Below are positions 11,533 to 21,230 of a stretch of 64,000 bases of DNA, piece after piece. Made by a program: the position numbers and the translations under genes. The notes beneath the pieces were generated by a model. The model had not been told where the DNA came from. It was given only the letters and a program-made list of their open reading frames with translations, and did not search any database. The number at the start of each line of letters is the position of its first letter. The stretch's first letter is position 1. Source of the DNA: Macrocybe gigantea (lineage: Eukaryota > Basidiomycota > Agaricomycetes > Agaricales > Callistosporiaceae); NCBI GenBank assembly GCA_011319805.1, contig SJRY01000328.1, forward strand, positions 1 through 64,000, given 5' to 3'.

Positions 11533-12722
11533 GAAGTTTAGCCCCCCCCTTGCGGGGAGGCTGCTACCTAGGTGGGTCTGCCAGATTAAGCTATTGTCCA
11601 GCACTTTCACCCCAGGGCCATCCACGCCCAGGGGAACCCTAACCTAGGACTCCTATGTGGGTTCCAGTTGCATCCGTCGGGCTTACGCCCTTCCTATTTG
11701 GTCTGCAGACCCCCCTTGCCAACGGCCGAGGCCTCCCCAAATTGGGTGTGGACTCAGGGATGGTACCGTCTTACTCAGCTGCGGTCTGCCGGATTAAGGC
11801 TTTTTGTCCGACACTTGCACCCCAAGGCCATCCACGCCAAGGGGAACCGTTTAAGCCTGCCAAGTAGGTCGGCATGGACTTTCACCTACACACTGGGGTC
11901 CCCAGAGTCCCACGGAGCCCAGGAGTTCGCACTTCAGATTCAACTTAAGCGGCAACCTGGGTGTATTATCCCAGAGCCACCGACAGAGGAGTTAGGTCTC
12001 TTGAGCCAAGGACTGGAGACTGTCCAGCCTTGCTACGGCCCAGCGGTGTCTGGGGCGCGACCCCCAGTCCTGCCTTCCCGTCCTCTGGCAGATGGTTCGC
12101 TGATGCCCCTTAGGGCGCGGATCCCCATCTGTCCAAGGTCTCTGTCTTGCCATGTGCCTGCCAGACTGGCCTCCGATATCACAGCAAGGTCCATGGTCCT
12201 CCCATGACAGGTTCCCACAGGGGAAGCCCTTAGCTGAACAGGTCTGGATCTACTTCCGCAAAGTGTACTGCGCCATGACTAACCTCCGTGGACCCCTACT
12301 TCAGGCAGCTCACATGGTACCGGGTGCCCTGTTGGCTCAAACGCCATCGGGTGGTTATCAGCCCAATTCCCGGTATAATCCCTTATCCCTTTCGGCCCCT
12401 ACACTTTTAGATCGGGGATCACGTGCTTGCACGTGAGTTAGGGTCATGTGACACTTGACCCACATAGTGGGGTAAGTCACATGTGTGACGCATAACCCAG
12501 CTTACGTCACGTGCCAGCTGCTTAGTCACATGACCAAGTCACCTCCCTCGTGGGAACAACTGTCACAGGGTCGTGATACTTCCTGCCCACGTCACGTGGA
12601 ACCAGCTCCGGACACTTCCGAATGCAAACCTGAAGATGCTACTCCAGGACTAGAACCGCGGCTTCATGGCTTGCCACAGCCACAGACTACCTGACTCGCG
12701 TTTACCGCTATGCCAACCAGCC
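11533..12722 (-). mobile_element. S1b: tRNA-headed retroelement, about 1.19 kb
   Basis: This is a long-form copy of the S1 family. On the minus strand it begins ggctggttggcatagcgg (12722 leftward) with A and B boxes, and ends at the C/G hairpin and ctaaacttc (11533). Both flanks are LINE sequence in the same orientation: ORF1 upstream and ORF2 downstream. The intervening LINE (ORF1 knuckles and most of the endonuclease) is missing, so this is not a simple insertion. An antisense ORF (11668-12207, plus strand) is open throughout. Confidence 0.87.
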
Positions 12723-14111
12723 TTAGTGTCTCGATGAAGCAGACGGTAGTATCGGAATTTTTAGAGTTGCACATAACAGGCGGAACTCCAACGAGAGTGA
12801 TGAGATCCGAGAACGAAGAATCTCGGAGAATCTCATAAGCTTGTCGCGCAGTGACAATACTGCCATTGGCATTGAAGTAGGGCACATTGAGCAGTTTCAA
12901 ATAGAAAACGCTTGTTGGAATAGCGAGCTCGACAGTAGAACCTGCCAGAGCACAGTGGAGAGCAGCCTCGTGCAAAATGCTGAGGTCCTTCGGAGAAGCC
13001 ACCCTCATCATCAAACAGGAGAACGAGGAGGCGGAGTGATCCTGGATGGATTTGCAGCGAATCCAGGACTTGCCAGTAGTCAATGCCCTATTAAGGGCAT
13101 TCAGGAGAGCTCCAGCGGCAACGGAATCACTGTCACCTGGGAAAGAGTAACTGATCTGGACATTACGCCGGGACGGTCCATGAGAGGTGGACTTCACCTT
13201 CTTCTTGGGCGGTCCCGATGGCTCCCCGGTTGCTTCCTTTTGCAAGGAGACAATCTTCTCACCAGGGAGGTGTGGAAATGTTTTTGCCAGGGCTACAATA
13301 ACCTTGGCGGGAGTCTTGGCCGGTTGGGCCAAGGCTTGCGCATAAGAGTGCTTGCCAGAAGATGGGCGAGTAGCCCTATTGACCAGGGGGGGCAGTCCAC
13401 GTCCAGGGGTCTGGGAGCGAGATCGTGCACAAGGGGGTGGAGGAGGGCGGTTTGGGTTCCGAGCCAGTCTTGGAGGGGGAGCGCCCTGATTCGAACGAGA
13501 GTCCTCCGGTCGCACGGTACCAGAAGGAGAGTGGTGAGTGGCAGGGTCGGCAAAATGGGTCGACTTCCCGTGCGAGGGAAGGTGCATGTTTACAATACTC
13601 TGCAAGCGCGCACCGAGTTGATGCTGAGGTCCCTCCAATGTAGGGACGGAAAACATGTTGACATCGCCAGCAGTGGCGACCAGGGCCGCAATACCCTCAG
13701 TGATGGCAAACTGGTAGCCCGCCAGAATGGAGACAGAGGCTTTGCTGACCTTAAGGATCCAATCCTTGAGGGCAGCGAGGGACTCGGTAGCGGCCTTCGC
13801 TTCACCGTGAAGGAACTGATGCCCTTCTGGAAAGATCACTATCCCGATAGAATTGTCATTGTAAGCTGCCTCAGTGGACAGCATCAATGGAGAGGGGGGC
13901 ACAGTGGGTTCGGCAGACCCACCAGTGTTAGAAGGGCCAGCGTCGTCGGTGTCCATAAGGCCATCGCCGCCTTGAAAGAGGAGACTCCTGTCTCCAGAGC
14001 GAGCTGGGGTGGAGCAGGGGATCGAGAAGGACCAGAGGAGGTCTGACCCAGGTGGGGATTTAGCAGTGGGGGTCCACCACTGCCGACAATATTGAGCAGA
14101 TCGTCGCTCAT
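12723..14111 (-). pseudogene. LINE ORF1, 3'-truncated by S1b
   Basis: It starts MSDDLLNIVGSGG at 14111. A frameshift around 13950 separates this from the long stretch MDTDDAGPSNTGG... (13956 leftward), which is otherwise open through the Pro-rich region (APPPRLARNPNRPPPPP) and the conserved VQISYSFPGDSDSVAAG to ARQAYEILRDSSFSDLITLVG. Here the Arg of YEILRDS is intact, unlike at 1459. The three Cys/His clusters are missing because S1b replaces them. Reading then runs into S1b and stops at 12664. Confidence 0.85.
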
Positions 14112-14312
14112 CGAAAAACTCTAATAAATCGGTGGATTTTTAGCCGATTTTCGCGATTTTAAGAACGGGGAGTGCTCAAGGATATAGGTATCTGGATCTG
14201 CAACCTGATCAAAGATCGTCCCAAGTGTCGTCACCATAGAATGAGGAGTGCGATTTGTGAGAGTTGTTTACAGTGGTTTACAAGTGGGGGTTGTGGAAAG
14301 AGAAGCATCACA
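12723..14312 (-). mobile_element. LINE T5, 5' portion (5'UTR and ORF1) upstream of S1b
   Basis: It reaches the true LINE 5' end (about 14302-14312 on the minus strand, ctctttccacaac...). The 5'UTR with its hairpin (14126-14150) leads to ORF1 starting at 14111. ORF1 is cut at 12723, within NSKNSDT..., by the head of S1b. Confidence 0.85.
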
Positions 14313-14602
14313 GGTGAGGGAATTTCACCAGCTGCTTAATGTGGCCCCATGACAGATGATCAGGTCCTGGAGCAGAGGTATTGCTGCATGGCTCCAAAGA
14401 CTCTCGGAGTTCTGCAGCAGAGAACGGGACCCAGTCCCAACTTGGATGAGGCTCGAGCTCATCGAGCTTATCTAGATTAACTGGCCTGTCAGACGCAGCG
14501 TTATAGGACTTGTCAAGCGCATCCCAAAGCGACTCGATAGAATTGCAAGGTTGCCCCCGAAAGGAGATAGCCTCGTAGGCTGGAAGTGGCCTTTGCTTCG
14601 TC
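14313..14602 (-). mobile_element. LINE T6, ORF2 RT N-terminal fragment
   Basis: On the minus strand it reads QRPLPAYEAISFRGQPCNS through NTSAPGPDHLSWGHIKQLVKF. It has no end of its own: its right edge meets the 5' end of T5 at about 14312 and its left part is followed by the poly(T) of T7 at 14603. Confidence 0.8.
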
Positions 14603-14692
14603 TTTTTTTTTTTTTTTTTTTTTTTAAATCAACAATTTATATAGCGGTGCACGATAGCAGTCCACTTGTAAATACACACCGGTACCTACTAT
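14603..14692 (-). mobile_element. LINE T7, 3' terminus (separated from its body by T8)
   Basis: Poly(T) at 14603-14625 is followed by the conserved LINE 3' end (aaatcaacaatttatatagcgg). It stops at acctactat (14684-14692). The same nine bases reappear at 16091-16099, where T7 resumes, so T8 inserted here with a 9-bp target-site duplication. Confidence 0.85.
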
Positions 14693-16090
14693 CAATAAGT
14701 TTGGCAGTCGCTTTGAGATTCATAAGTTACTTGGCCGGGATGAAGACTCGGTCAAGGCTTATCGCGCATCGCTAGACCAGACACTTGCTTTGTGTTCGAT
14801 CCAGCATGATTGCTCTTATGTGAGTAGTGACGGTTCCGTGCCCACGAAAGCAGAAGGACCTTTCAAGCAGTCTGTTTCCGCGTCGCATGTTTATCGCGAA
14901 GGCAGACTGGTTTCTGAATTTCGTCAGCCAGTTGGCAGAGCAACGAGCGACGATGCTGAGCTTATTGGATTGCGAATGGCAATCCAAAAGGCTATCGCAC
15001 AAGATGGAGTTAATTCTGTCGTGTGTTTTTTGGACTCGATGAATGCAATCAATCGCATCATCGATTGTAATCCTCACTCTGTGCAGGCGCATTCTATTGT
15101 ACTGTGCAGATTATTGAAGACTTGGCTCTCAGACACGGAGCAGCGCCGGATCGAACTCTGGCACATCCCCTCAAAGTGGAGGTGGACAATACAAGTCGAG
15201 GCTCATGAGTTAGCTCGAAGTCTTGATGTTCCTCTGGGGCTTCGCCCCCTCTATACCACCGATGGCCTTTGAAAGGAGGCTGACGATGATATGCACAACA
15301 CTTGGCTCCAGAATTCTGGAAACAAGAAATACATCGGTTCTTCCACGTTTCGTTTTCATGATGCAGGAAAACCAGACTCTTATGAATGTCCCTCTCAGAA
15401 GAGGATGGGCTTCATGAAACTTGTGACAGAAAATGAACTTTATGCTCGCTGTTCACGTCTAGCATGCGGCCAAGCTCCGATCAATGCATATCGGGCATGG
15501 TTTAAGTTTGTAGAGAGCGATCTATGCTCATGCGGACGAGGGCCTGAAGACTCCATCCACGTTTTGACTCAGTGCCGTAAATGGCACAGGCCAACCGAAC
15601 GCCAATTTGACGCATTTGTGCGTCACTGGTTTATTAAGTACCTGACAGCTAACAAGGCTGCAGGTGCCTTTATTCCGGATCCAGGCAGCGGGTGACTGCT
15701 GTTCTGCAGCGGAGATCGCCCGGGGCAACCTGGACAATCTTGGAGCAGTTGGATCAGCGACCGAAGCGCTGATCAAGCATTATGCGAACTGCAAGCTTCA
15801 CAACAGCATCCGTTATAGGTCCTATTGGACCTTTTACGTGGAATTGACCACAACCAGCCCTCAGGGGCTGGGGGACGGGGCTCGAGTGAGCGAGTATGCA
15901 TGAGCGTGCGCCTAAAGGCGCGTGCACGGGCAGGAGACAACAGGGTGAATATGCCCTCTATGTACATCCCTTCAGTCCGGTTTCCTTCGGACTAGTCGTA
16001 TTTATTGTAGGTACCAATGTGTATTTACAAGCGGACTGCCACCGAGCACCACTATATAAATTGCTGATTTAAAAAAAAAAAAAAAAAAAA
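14693..16090 (+). mobile_element. LINE T8 (subfamily A), 5'-truncated insertion within T7
   Basis: It starts at the RNase H N-terminal region (KFGSRFEIHKLLGRDEDS) and ends in the 3'UTR and poly(A) (16071-16090). It is flanked by ACCTACTAT on both sides. Its ORF2 piece has RNase H motifs (YVSSDGS, VVCFLDS), a frameshift near 15270 (LYTTDGL then shift) and ends at TGA 15693-15695. Confidence 0.88.
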
Positions 16091-18689
16091 ACCTACTATA
16101 AATACGACGAGTCCGATCCAACCCAGACTGAAGGAGAATACATAGAAGGCTACAATGCCCTGCTCTCTCGTGCCCGCGCTCGAGCTAAAAGACCCGAGCT
16201 CATGCATACTCACTTGCTTGAGCACCGTCCCCCAGCCCCGAAGGGCCGGCTGTGGTCAATTCCACGTAAAAGGTCCAAAAGGACCTATAACGGATGCTGT
16301 CGTGATGTTTGCAGTTCGCATAGTGCTCGATCAGCGCTTCGGTCACTGGTCCTACTGCTTTAAGATTGCCTAGGTTGCCCCGGGCAATCTCCGCTACAAA
16401 GCGGCAGTCACCCGCCGCCTGGATCCGGGATAAAAGCTCCCGCCGCCTTGTTGGATGCGAGGTACTTGATAAACCAGTGATGCACAAATGCATCAAACTG
16501 GCATTCAGTTGGCCTGTGCCAATTGCGGCACTGAGTCATGACGTGGACGGAGTCTTCGGGCCCTCGTCCGCAAGAGCATAAGTCACTCTCCACGAAATTA
16601 AACTGTGCCCTATATGCATTGATCGGAGCATGGCCGCATGCAAGACGTGAACAGCGAGCATAAAGCTCGTTGTCTGTCACTAACTTCATGAAGCCCATTC
16701 TCTTCCGAGAGGGGCGTTCATAGGAATTTGGCTTTCCTGCTTCGTAAAAACGAAATGTGGAAGCACCAATGTATTTCTTGTTCCCAGAATTCTGGAACCA
16801 AGTGCTATGCATATCATCATCAGCCTCCTTTTGAAGGCCGTCAGTGGTATAGAGGGGATGAATCCCCAAGGGAATGTCGAGGCTCTGAGCAAACTCGTGA
16901 GCTTCGACTTGTATTGTCCACTTCCATTTAGAAGGGACGTGCCAGAAATCAATCCGGCGCTGCTCAGTTTCTGAGAGCCAAGCTTTCAAAGATCTGCACA
17001 GTGCAATAGAATGCGACTGCACAGAGTGAGGATTGCAATCGATGATGCAATTGATTGCATTCATCGAGTCCAAAAAACACACGACAGAATTGACTCCATC
17101 TTGTGCGATAGCCTTTTGGATCACCATTTGCAATCCAATAAGCTCAGCATCATCGCTGGTTGCTTTACCAACCGGTTGACGAATTTCAGAAACCAGTCTG
17201 CCCTCGCGATAAACACGCGAAGCTGACACAGACTGCTTAAGTGGCACTTCTGCTTTCGCAGGCACGGAGCCACCACTACTCACATAAGAGCAATCATGCT
17301 GGATCGAACACTGGGAAAATGTTTGATCCAGCGATGCGTGGTAAGCCTTGACCGAGTCCTCATCTCGGCCAAGTAACTTATGGATCTCAAAGCGACTGCC
17401 AAACTGGTTGACAAGCCACCTGCCCGGGTTATTTGCATCAGCAAAATAATCCGTGGTTAAAAAGAGTGGTGGTTTCAGATCCACCAGATCCTTGAGAGGG
17501 GACTTGAGCGCAGATCGCTGCCTGTCCGATAGAGCAGTGAGATTTCTCACTGTAGATGGGTCGCCCCCAGCTGAAGCGGGCATACTAATTGATCTGAGAG
17601 CATGTCTTAGATTGGAATTGGCGAGGCGGGCAGAGGACCTGACTTTCAGCCTTTTGATGAACCCGCCGATAGGTTCGACACAGGCCATCATCTCAGCCGC
17701 ACCCTCGGGAGTGGTGCGAAACTGTCCATTGATCCAAATGCAAGCTTTACGCTGCATCTGGCATAATTGTTTCAACAGTGCAATGTTACACATGCCATTG
17801 AAGTTCCATAATAAACAGCCATACGTTGCGATCAGACGCGTGCATGACAGGTAGAGGATGCGCTTCTGTTGAGGGGATAAGCCTCGGACAGAGTTGCCTA
17901 ACATCTGAAAGGCTCTGGCCGTAGTCAGGGCCTTTGTGGCGTAGAAACGAACATGCTCCTTAAACGAGAGGCGCGCGTCCAAGAAGAAGCCAAGGTATCG
18001 CCAGACATCCTTGGGTCGAAGAGGGGTATTGCCCGTGAACGGAGCAAATCCCAAGTCAATAGACGGATGAGGGTCCGCACTATTGCGCGAAAAGTGCTGT
18101 AGTTCAGTCTTGTTGTGTTCTACAACAGGGCCGAAGTCAGTGAAGAGGTTGTGCACAAGTGCGTACGCCCTCTGCAGTTTCGGGACATTGTCCGCTGTGG
18201 ATTTGGACTGAGCAATAATCAGTCCATCATCGACGAATGACATGATAACTGGCATATCACCAGCTTTCTGATATAATTTCAGCACCGGCGCTAAATAAAG
18301 CGCTGACAATACTGGAGAGAGAGCAGAGCCTTGACCAACTCCAATGTCGGCATCGAACTCTGGAGAAGTAGTGCTGCGCCAGGCATAGGAAGTCTTACGC
18401 CCAACGAGATATGATTCGAAGAACTTTTTGACACTTGTCGTGCAAAGCCTCCATGTTGAAGAATCTTCACTAACATACGGTGGTTGAGTGAAGGGAAATA
18501 TTGAGCAACATCAAAGGCGATGACACTCGTTTTGAAGCCCCTAGACCATCCTTGGCGGATAATGTGGGTAAGGAAGACTCCGGCATCCTCAGTTGAATTC
18601 TGACGGATGCCGCCGAACTGTTTCGGATCGAAAACAGCAAATTTGGTCACTTCGTACTGCATACATCACGCCAGCATCTTCTCGACAAA
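16091..18689 (-). mobile_element. LINE T7 body (subfamily A), 5'-truncated
   Basis: This continues the LINE whose 3' tip lies at 14603-14692. It runs through the 3'UTR and ORF2 to 18689 (RT N-terminal region), where it meets the 5' end of S1c head to head: T7 reads leftward and S1c rightward. Its 5' truncation is immediately at the S1c head. Confidence 0.87.
16408..18689 (-). pseudogene. LINE ORF2 (RT and RNase H), long open stretch, 5'-truncated
   Basis: On the minus strand, 633 codons are open from about 18309 to the terminal stop at 16408. They include FVDDGLIIAQS (RT catalytic motif), the thumb region, RNase H (YVSSGGS, ELIGLQ, VVCFLDS) and the Cys/His motif LCSCGRGPEDSVHVMTQC. Upstream, 18662-18310 carries QFGGIRQNSTEDAG and AFDVAQYFPSLNH, but a frameshift near 18425 separates it. 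It has no N-terminus or endonuclease. RNase H has SGGS where other copies have SDGS, so the first catalytic Asp is lost here (GAT to GGT). Confidence 0.88.
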
Positions 18690-19888
18690 GGGCTGGTTGG
18701 CATAGCGGTAAACGCGAGTCAGGTAGTCCTGTGGCTGTGGCAAGCCACGAAGCCGCGGGTTCTAGTCCTGGAGGTAGCATCTTCAGGTTTGCATTCGGAA
18801 GTGTCCGGAGCTGGTTCCACGTGACGTGGGCAGGAAGTATCACGACCCTGTGACAGTTGTTCCCACGAGGGAGGTGACTTGGTCATGTGACTAAGCAGCT
18901 GGCACGTGACGTAAGCTGGGTTATGCGTCACACATGTGACTTACCCCACTATGTGGGTCAAGTGTCACATGACCCTAACTCACGTGCAAGCACGTGATCC
19001 CCGATCTAAAAGTGTAGGGGCCGAAAGGATAAGGGATTATACCGGGAATTGGGCTGATAACCACCTGATGGCGTTTGAGCCAACAAGGCACCTGGTACCG
19101 TGTGAGCTGCCTGAAGTAGGGGTCCACGGAGGTTAGTCATGGTGCAGTACGCTTTGGCGGAAGTAGATCCAGACCCGTTCAGCTAAGGGCTTCCCCTGTG
19201 GGAACCTGTCATGGGAGGACCATGGACCTTGCTGTGATATTGGAGGCCAGTCTGGCAGGCACATGGCAAGACAGAGACCTTGGACAGATGGGGATCCGCG
19301 CCCTAAGGGGCATCAGCGAACCATCTGCCAGAGGACGGGAAGGCAGGACTGGGGGTCGCGCCCCAGACACCGCTGGGCCGTAGCAAGGCTGGACAGTCTC
19401 CAGTCCTTGGCTCAAGAGACCTAACTCCTCTGTCGGTGGCTCTGGGATAATACACCCAGGTTGCCGCTTAAGTTGAATCTGAAGTGCGAACTCCTGGGCT
19501 CCGTGGGACTCTGGGGACCCCAGTGTGTAGGTGAAAGTCCATGCCGACCTACTTGGCAGGCTTAAACGGTTCCCCTTGGCGTGGATGGCCTTGGGGTGCA
19601 AGTGTCGGACAAAAAGCCTTAATCCGGCAGACCGCAGCTGAGTAAGACGGTACCATCCCTGAGTCCACACCCAATTTGGGGAGGCCTCGGCCGTTGGCAA
19701 GGGGGGGTCTGCAGACCAAATAGGAAGGGCGTAAGCCCGACGGATGCACACTGGACCCACATAAGGAGTCCTAGGTTAAGGGTTCCCCTGGGCGTGGATG
19801 GCCCTGGGGTGAAAGTGCTGGACAATAGCCTTAATCTGGCAGACCCACCTAGGTAGCAGCCTCCCCTGCAAGGGGGGGGCTAAACTTC
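18690..19888 (+). mobile_element. S1c: tRNA-headed retroelement, full-length form (about 1.2 kb)
   Basis: This is the best reference copy of S1. The A box is at 18698-18708 and the B box at 18758-18768. The middle is rich in CACGTG/CATGTG palindromes. A roughly 60-bp internal direct repeat (19571-19632 and 19788-19850, both with gcgtggatggcc and ttaatc.ggcagac) precedes a terminal hairpin (ctcccctgcaagggggg) and ctaaacttc ending at 19888. It is joined directly to LINE ORF2 on the same strand. The antisense strand holds a 183-codon ORF (19209-19760). Confidence 0.88.
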
Positions 19889-20825
19889 ATACCGCACATC
19901 GCTAGATCAAACACTTTCCCAGTGTTCGATCCAGCATGATTGCTCTTATGTGAGTAGTGATGGCTCCGTGCCTGCGAAAGCAGAAGTGCCACTTAAGCAG
20001 TCTGTGTCAGCTTCGCGTGTTTATCGCGAGGGCAGGCTGGTCTCTGAGATTCGTCAGCCAGTTGGTAAATCAACGAGCGACAATGCTGAGCTCATTGGAT
20101 TGCGAATGGCAATCCAAAAGGCTATCGCACAAGAGGGAGTTAATTCTGTCGTGTGCTTTTTAGATTCGATGAATGCAATTCATCGCATCATCGATTGCAA
20201 CCCCCACTCTGTGCAGTCGCATTCTATTGCACTTTGTGCATCACTGGAAGCTTGGCTCTCTGAGTCCGAGCAGCGCCGGATTGAATTCTGGCATGTCCCT
20301 TCCAAATGGAAGTGGGCAATACAAGTCGAGGCTCATGAGTTTGCCCGGAGCCTTGAGGTTCCCCTGGGACTTCGTCCCCTCTATACCACCGATGGCCTTC
20401 GAAAGGAGGCTGACGATGATATGCATAGCACTTGGTTCCAGAATTCTGGGAACAAGAAATACATTGGTGCTTCCACATTTCGTTTTTACGAAGCAGGAAA
20501 GCCAAATTCCTATGAACGGCCCTCTCGAAAGAGAACGGGCTTCATGAAGTTAGTGACAGAGAACGAGCTTTTTGCTCGCTGCGCACGACTTGCATGCGGC
20601 CACGCCCTGATCAATGCGTATCGGGCACGGTTTAATTTCGTTGAGAGCGACTTATGCTCTTGCGGACGAGGGCCGGAAGACTCCGTCCACGTCATGACTC
20701 AGTGCCGCAACTGGCACAGGCCAACTGAACGCCAGTTCGACGCATTTGTGCATCACTGGTTTATCAAGTACCTTGCATCCAACAAGGCGGCAGGAGCTTT
20801 TATTCCGGATCCAGGCGGCGGGTGA
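19889..20825 (+). pseudogene. LINE ORF2 C-terminal fragment, open to its stop
   Basis: It is open from MSSDGSVPAKAEV (19950) to TGA at 20823-20825 (291 codons), with no internal break. It contains RNase H (SSDGS, ELIGLR, VVCFLDS, WHVPSKW, VEAHEFA) and the Cys/His motif LCSCGRGPEDSVHVMTQC. It is a fragment only because of 5' truncation at the S1c join. The fourth RNase H position is His in VEAHEFA. Confidence 0.85.
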
Positions 20826-20947
20826 CTGCTGCTCTGTAGCGGAGATCACCCGGGGCAACCTAGGCAATCTTTAGGCAGTAGGACCAGCGACCGAAGCGCT
20901 GATCAAGCATTATGCGAACCGCAAACTTTGCGATAGCATCCGTTATA

Positions 20948-20961
20948 GGTCCTTTTGGACC
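20948..20961 (+). promoter_or_regulatory. Conserved 3'UTR hairpin of the LINE (example in T10)
   Basis: GGTCC-tttt-GGACC, a perfect 5-bp stem about 240 bp before the poly(A). Equivalent hairpins are present in nearly all LINE 3'UTRs here: GGGCCC-ttt-GGGACCC in subfamily B (24553-24568), and on the minus strand near 8217, 16271, 26431 and 40078. It could be part of the RNA feature that the LINE RT recognises. Confidence 0.55.
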
Positions 20962-21194
20962 TTTTATGTGGAATTGACCACAACCGGCCCCTCGGGGCTG
21001 GGGGACGGTGCTCAAGCAAGCGAGTATGCACGAGCTCGGGTCTTTTAGCTCGAGCCGGGGCACGAGAGAGCAGGGCACTGTAGCCCTCTATGTATTTTCC
21101 TTCAGTCTGGTTTGGATCGGACTCGTCGTATTTATAGTAGGTACCTGTGTGTACTTACAAGCGGACTGCCACCGTGCACCGCTATATAAATTGT

Positions 21195-21227
<33 letters not shown>

Positions 21228-21230
<3 letters not shown>

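Larger units (their letters stand above)
19889..21227 (+). mobile_element. LINE T10, 3' half of the S1c chimera
   Basis: This is a 5'-truncated subfamily-A LINE starting at the RNase H N-terminus and ending with a 3'UTR and poly(A) (21201-21227). It contains the 3'UTR hairpin GGTCC-tttt-GGACC at 20948-20961. The following LINE T11 begins at 21228 with no gap. Confidence 0.88.

Noticed and set aside
12841..14046. A 401-codon plus-strand ORF
   Set aside because: It is the antisense shadow of LINE ORF1, whose minus-strand frame is conserved among copies.
14603..18689. A twin-priming explanation for T7 and S1c-T10 facing each other
   Set aside because: The two LINE parts overlap over most of their length, which twin priming of one RNA would not give.
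18690..21227. A target-site duplication around the S1c-T10 chimera
   Set aside because: The sequence before the S1c head (ctcgacaaa) and after the poly(A) (gaagttgac) do not match convincingly. The same holds for S1a, S1b and S1e.
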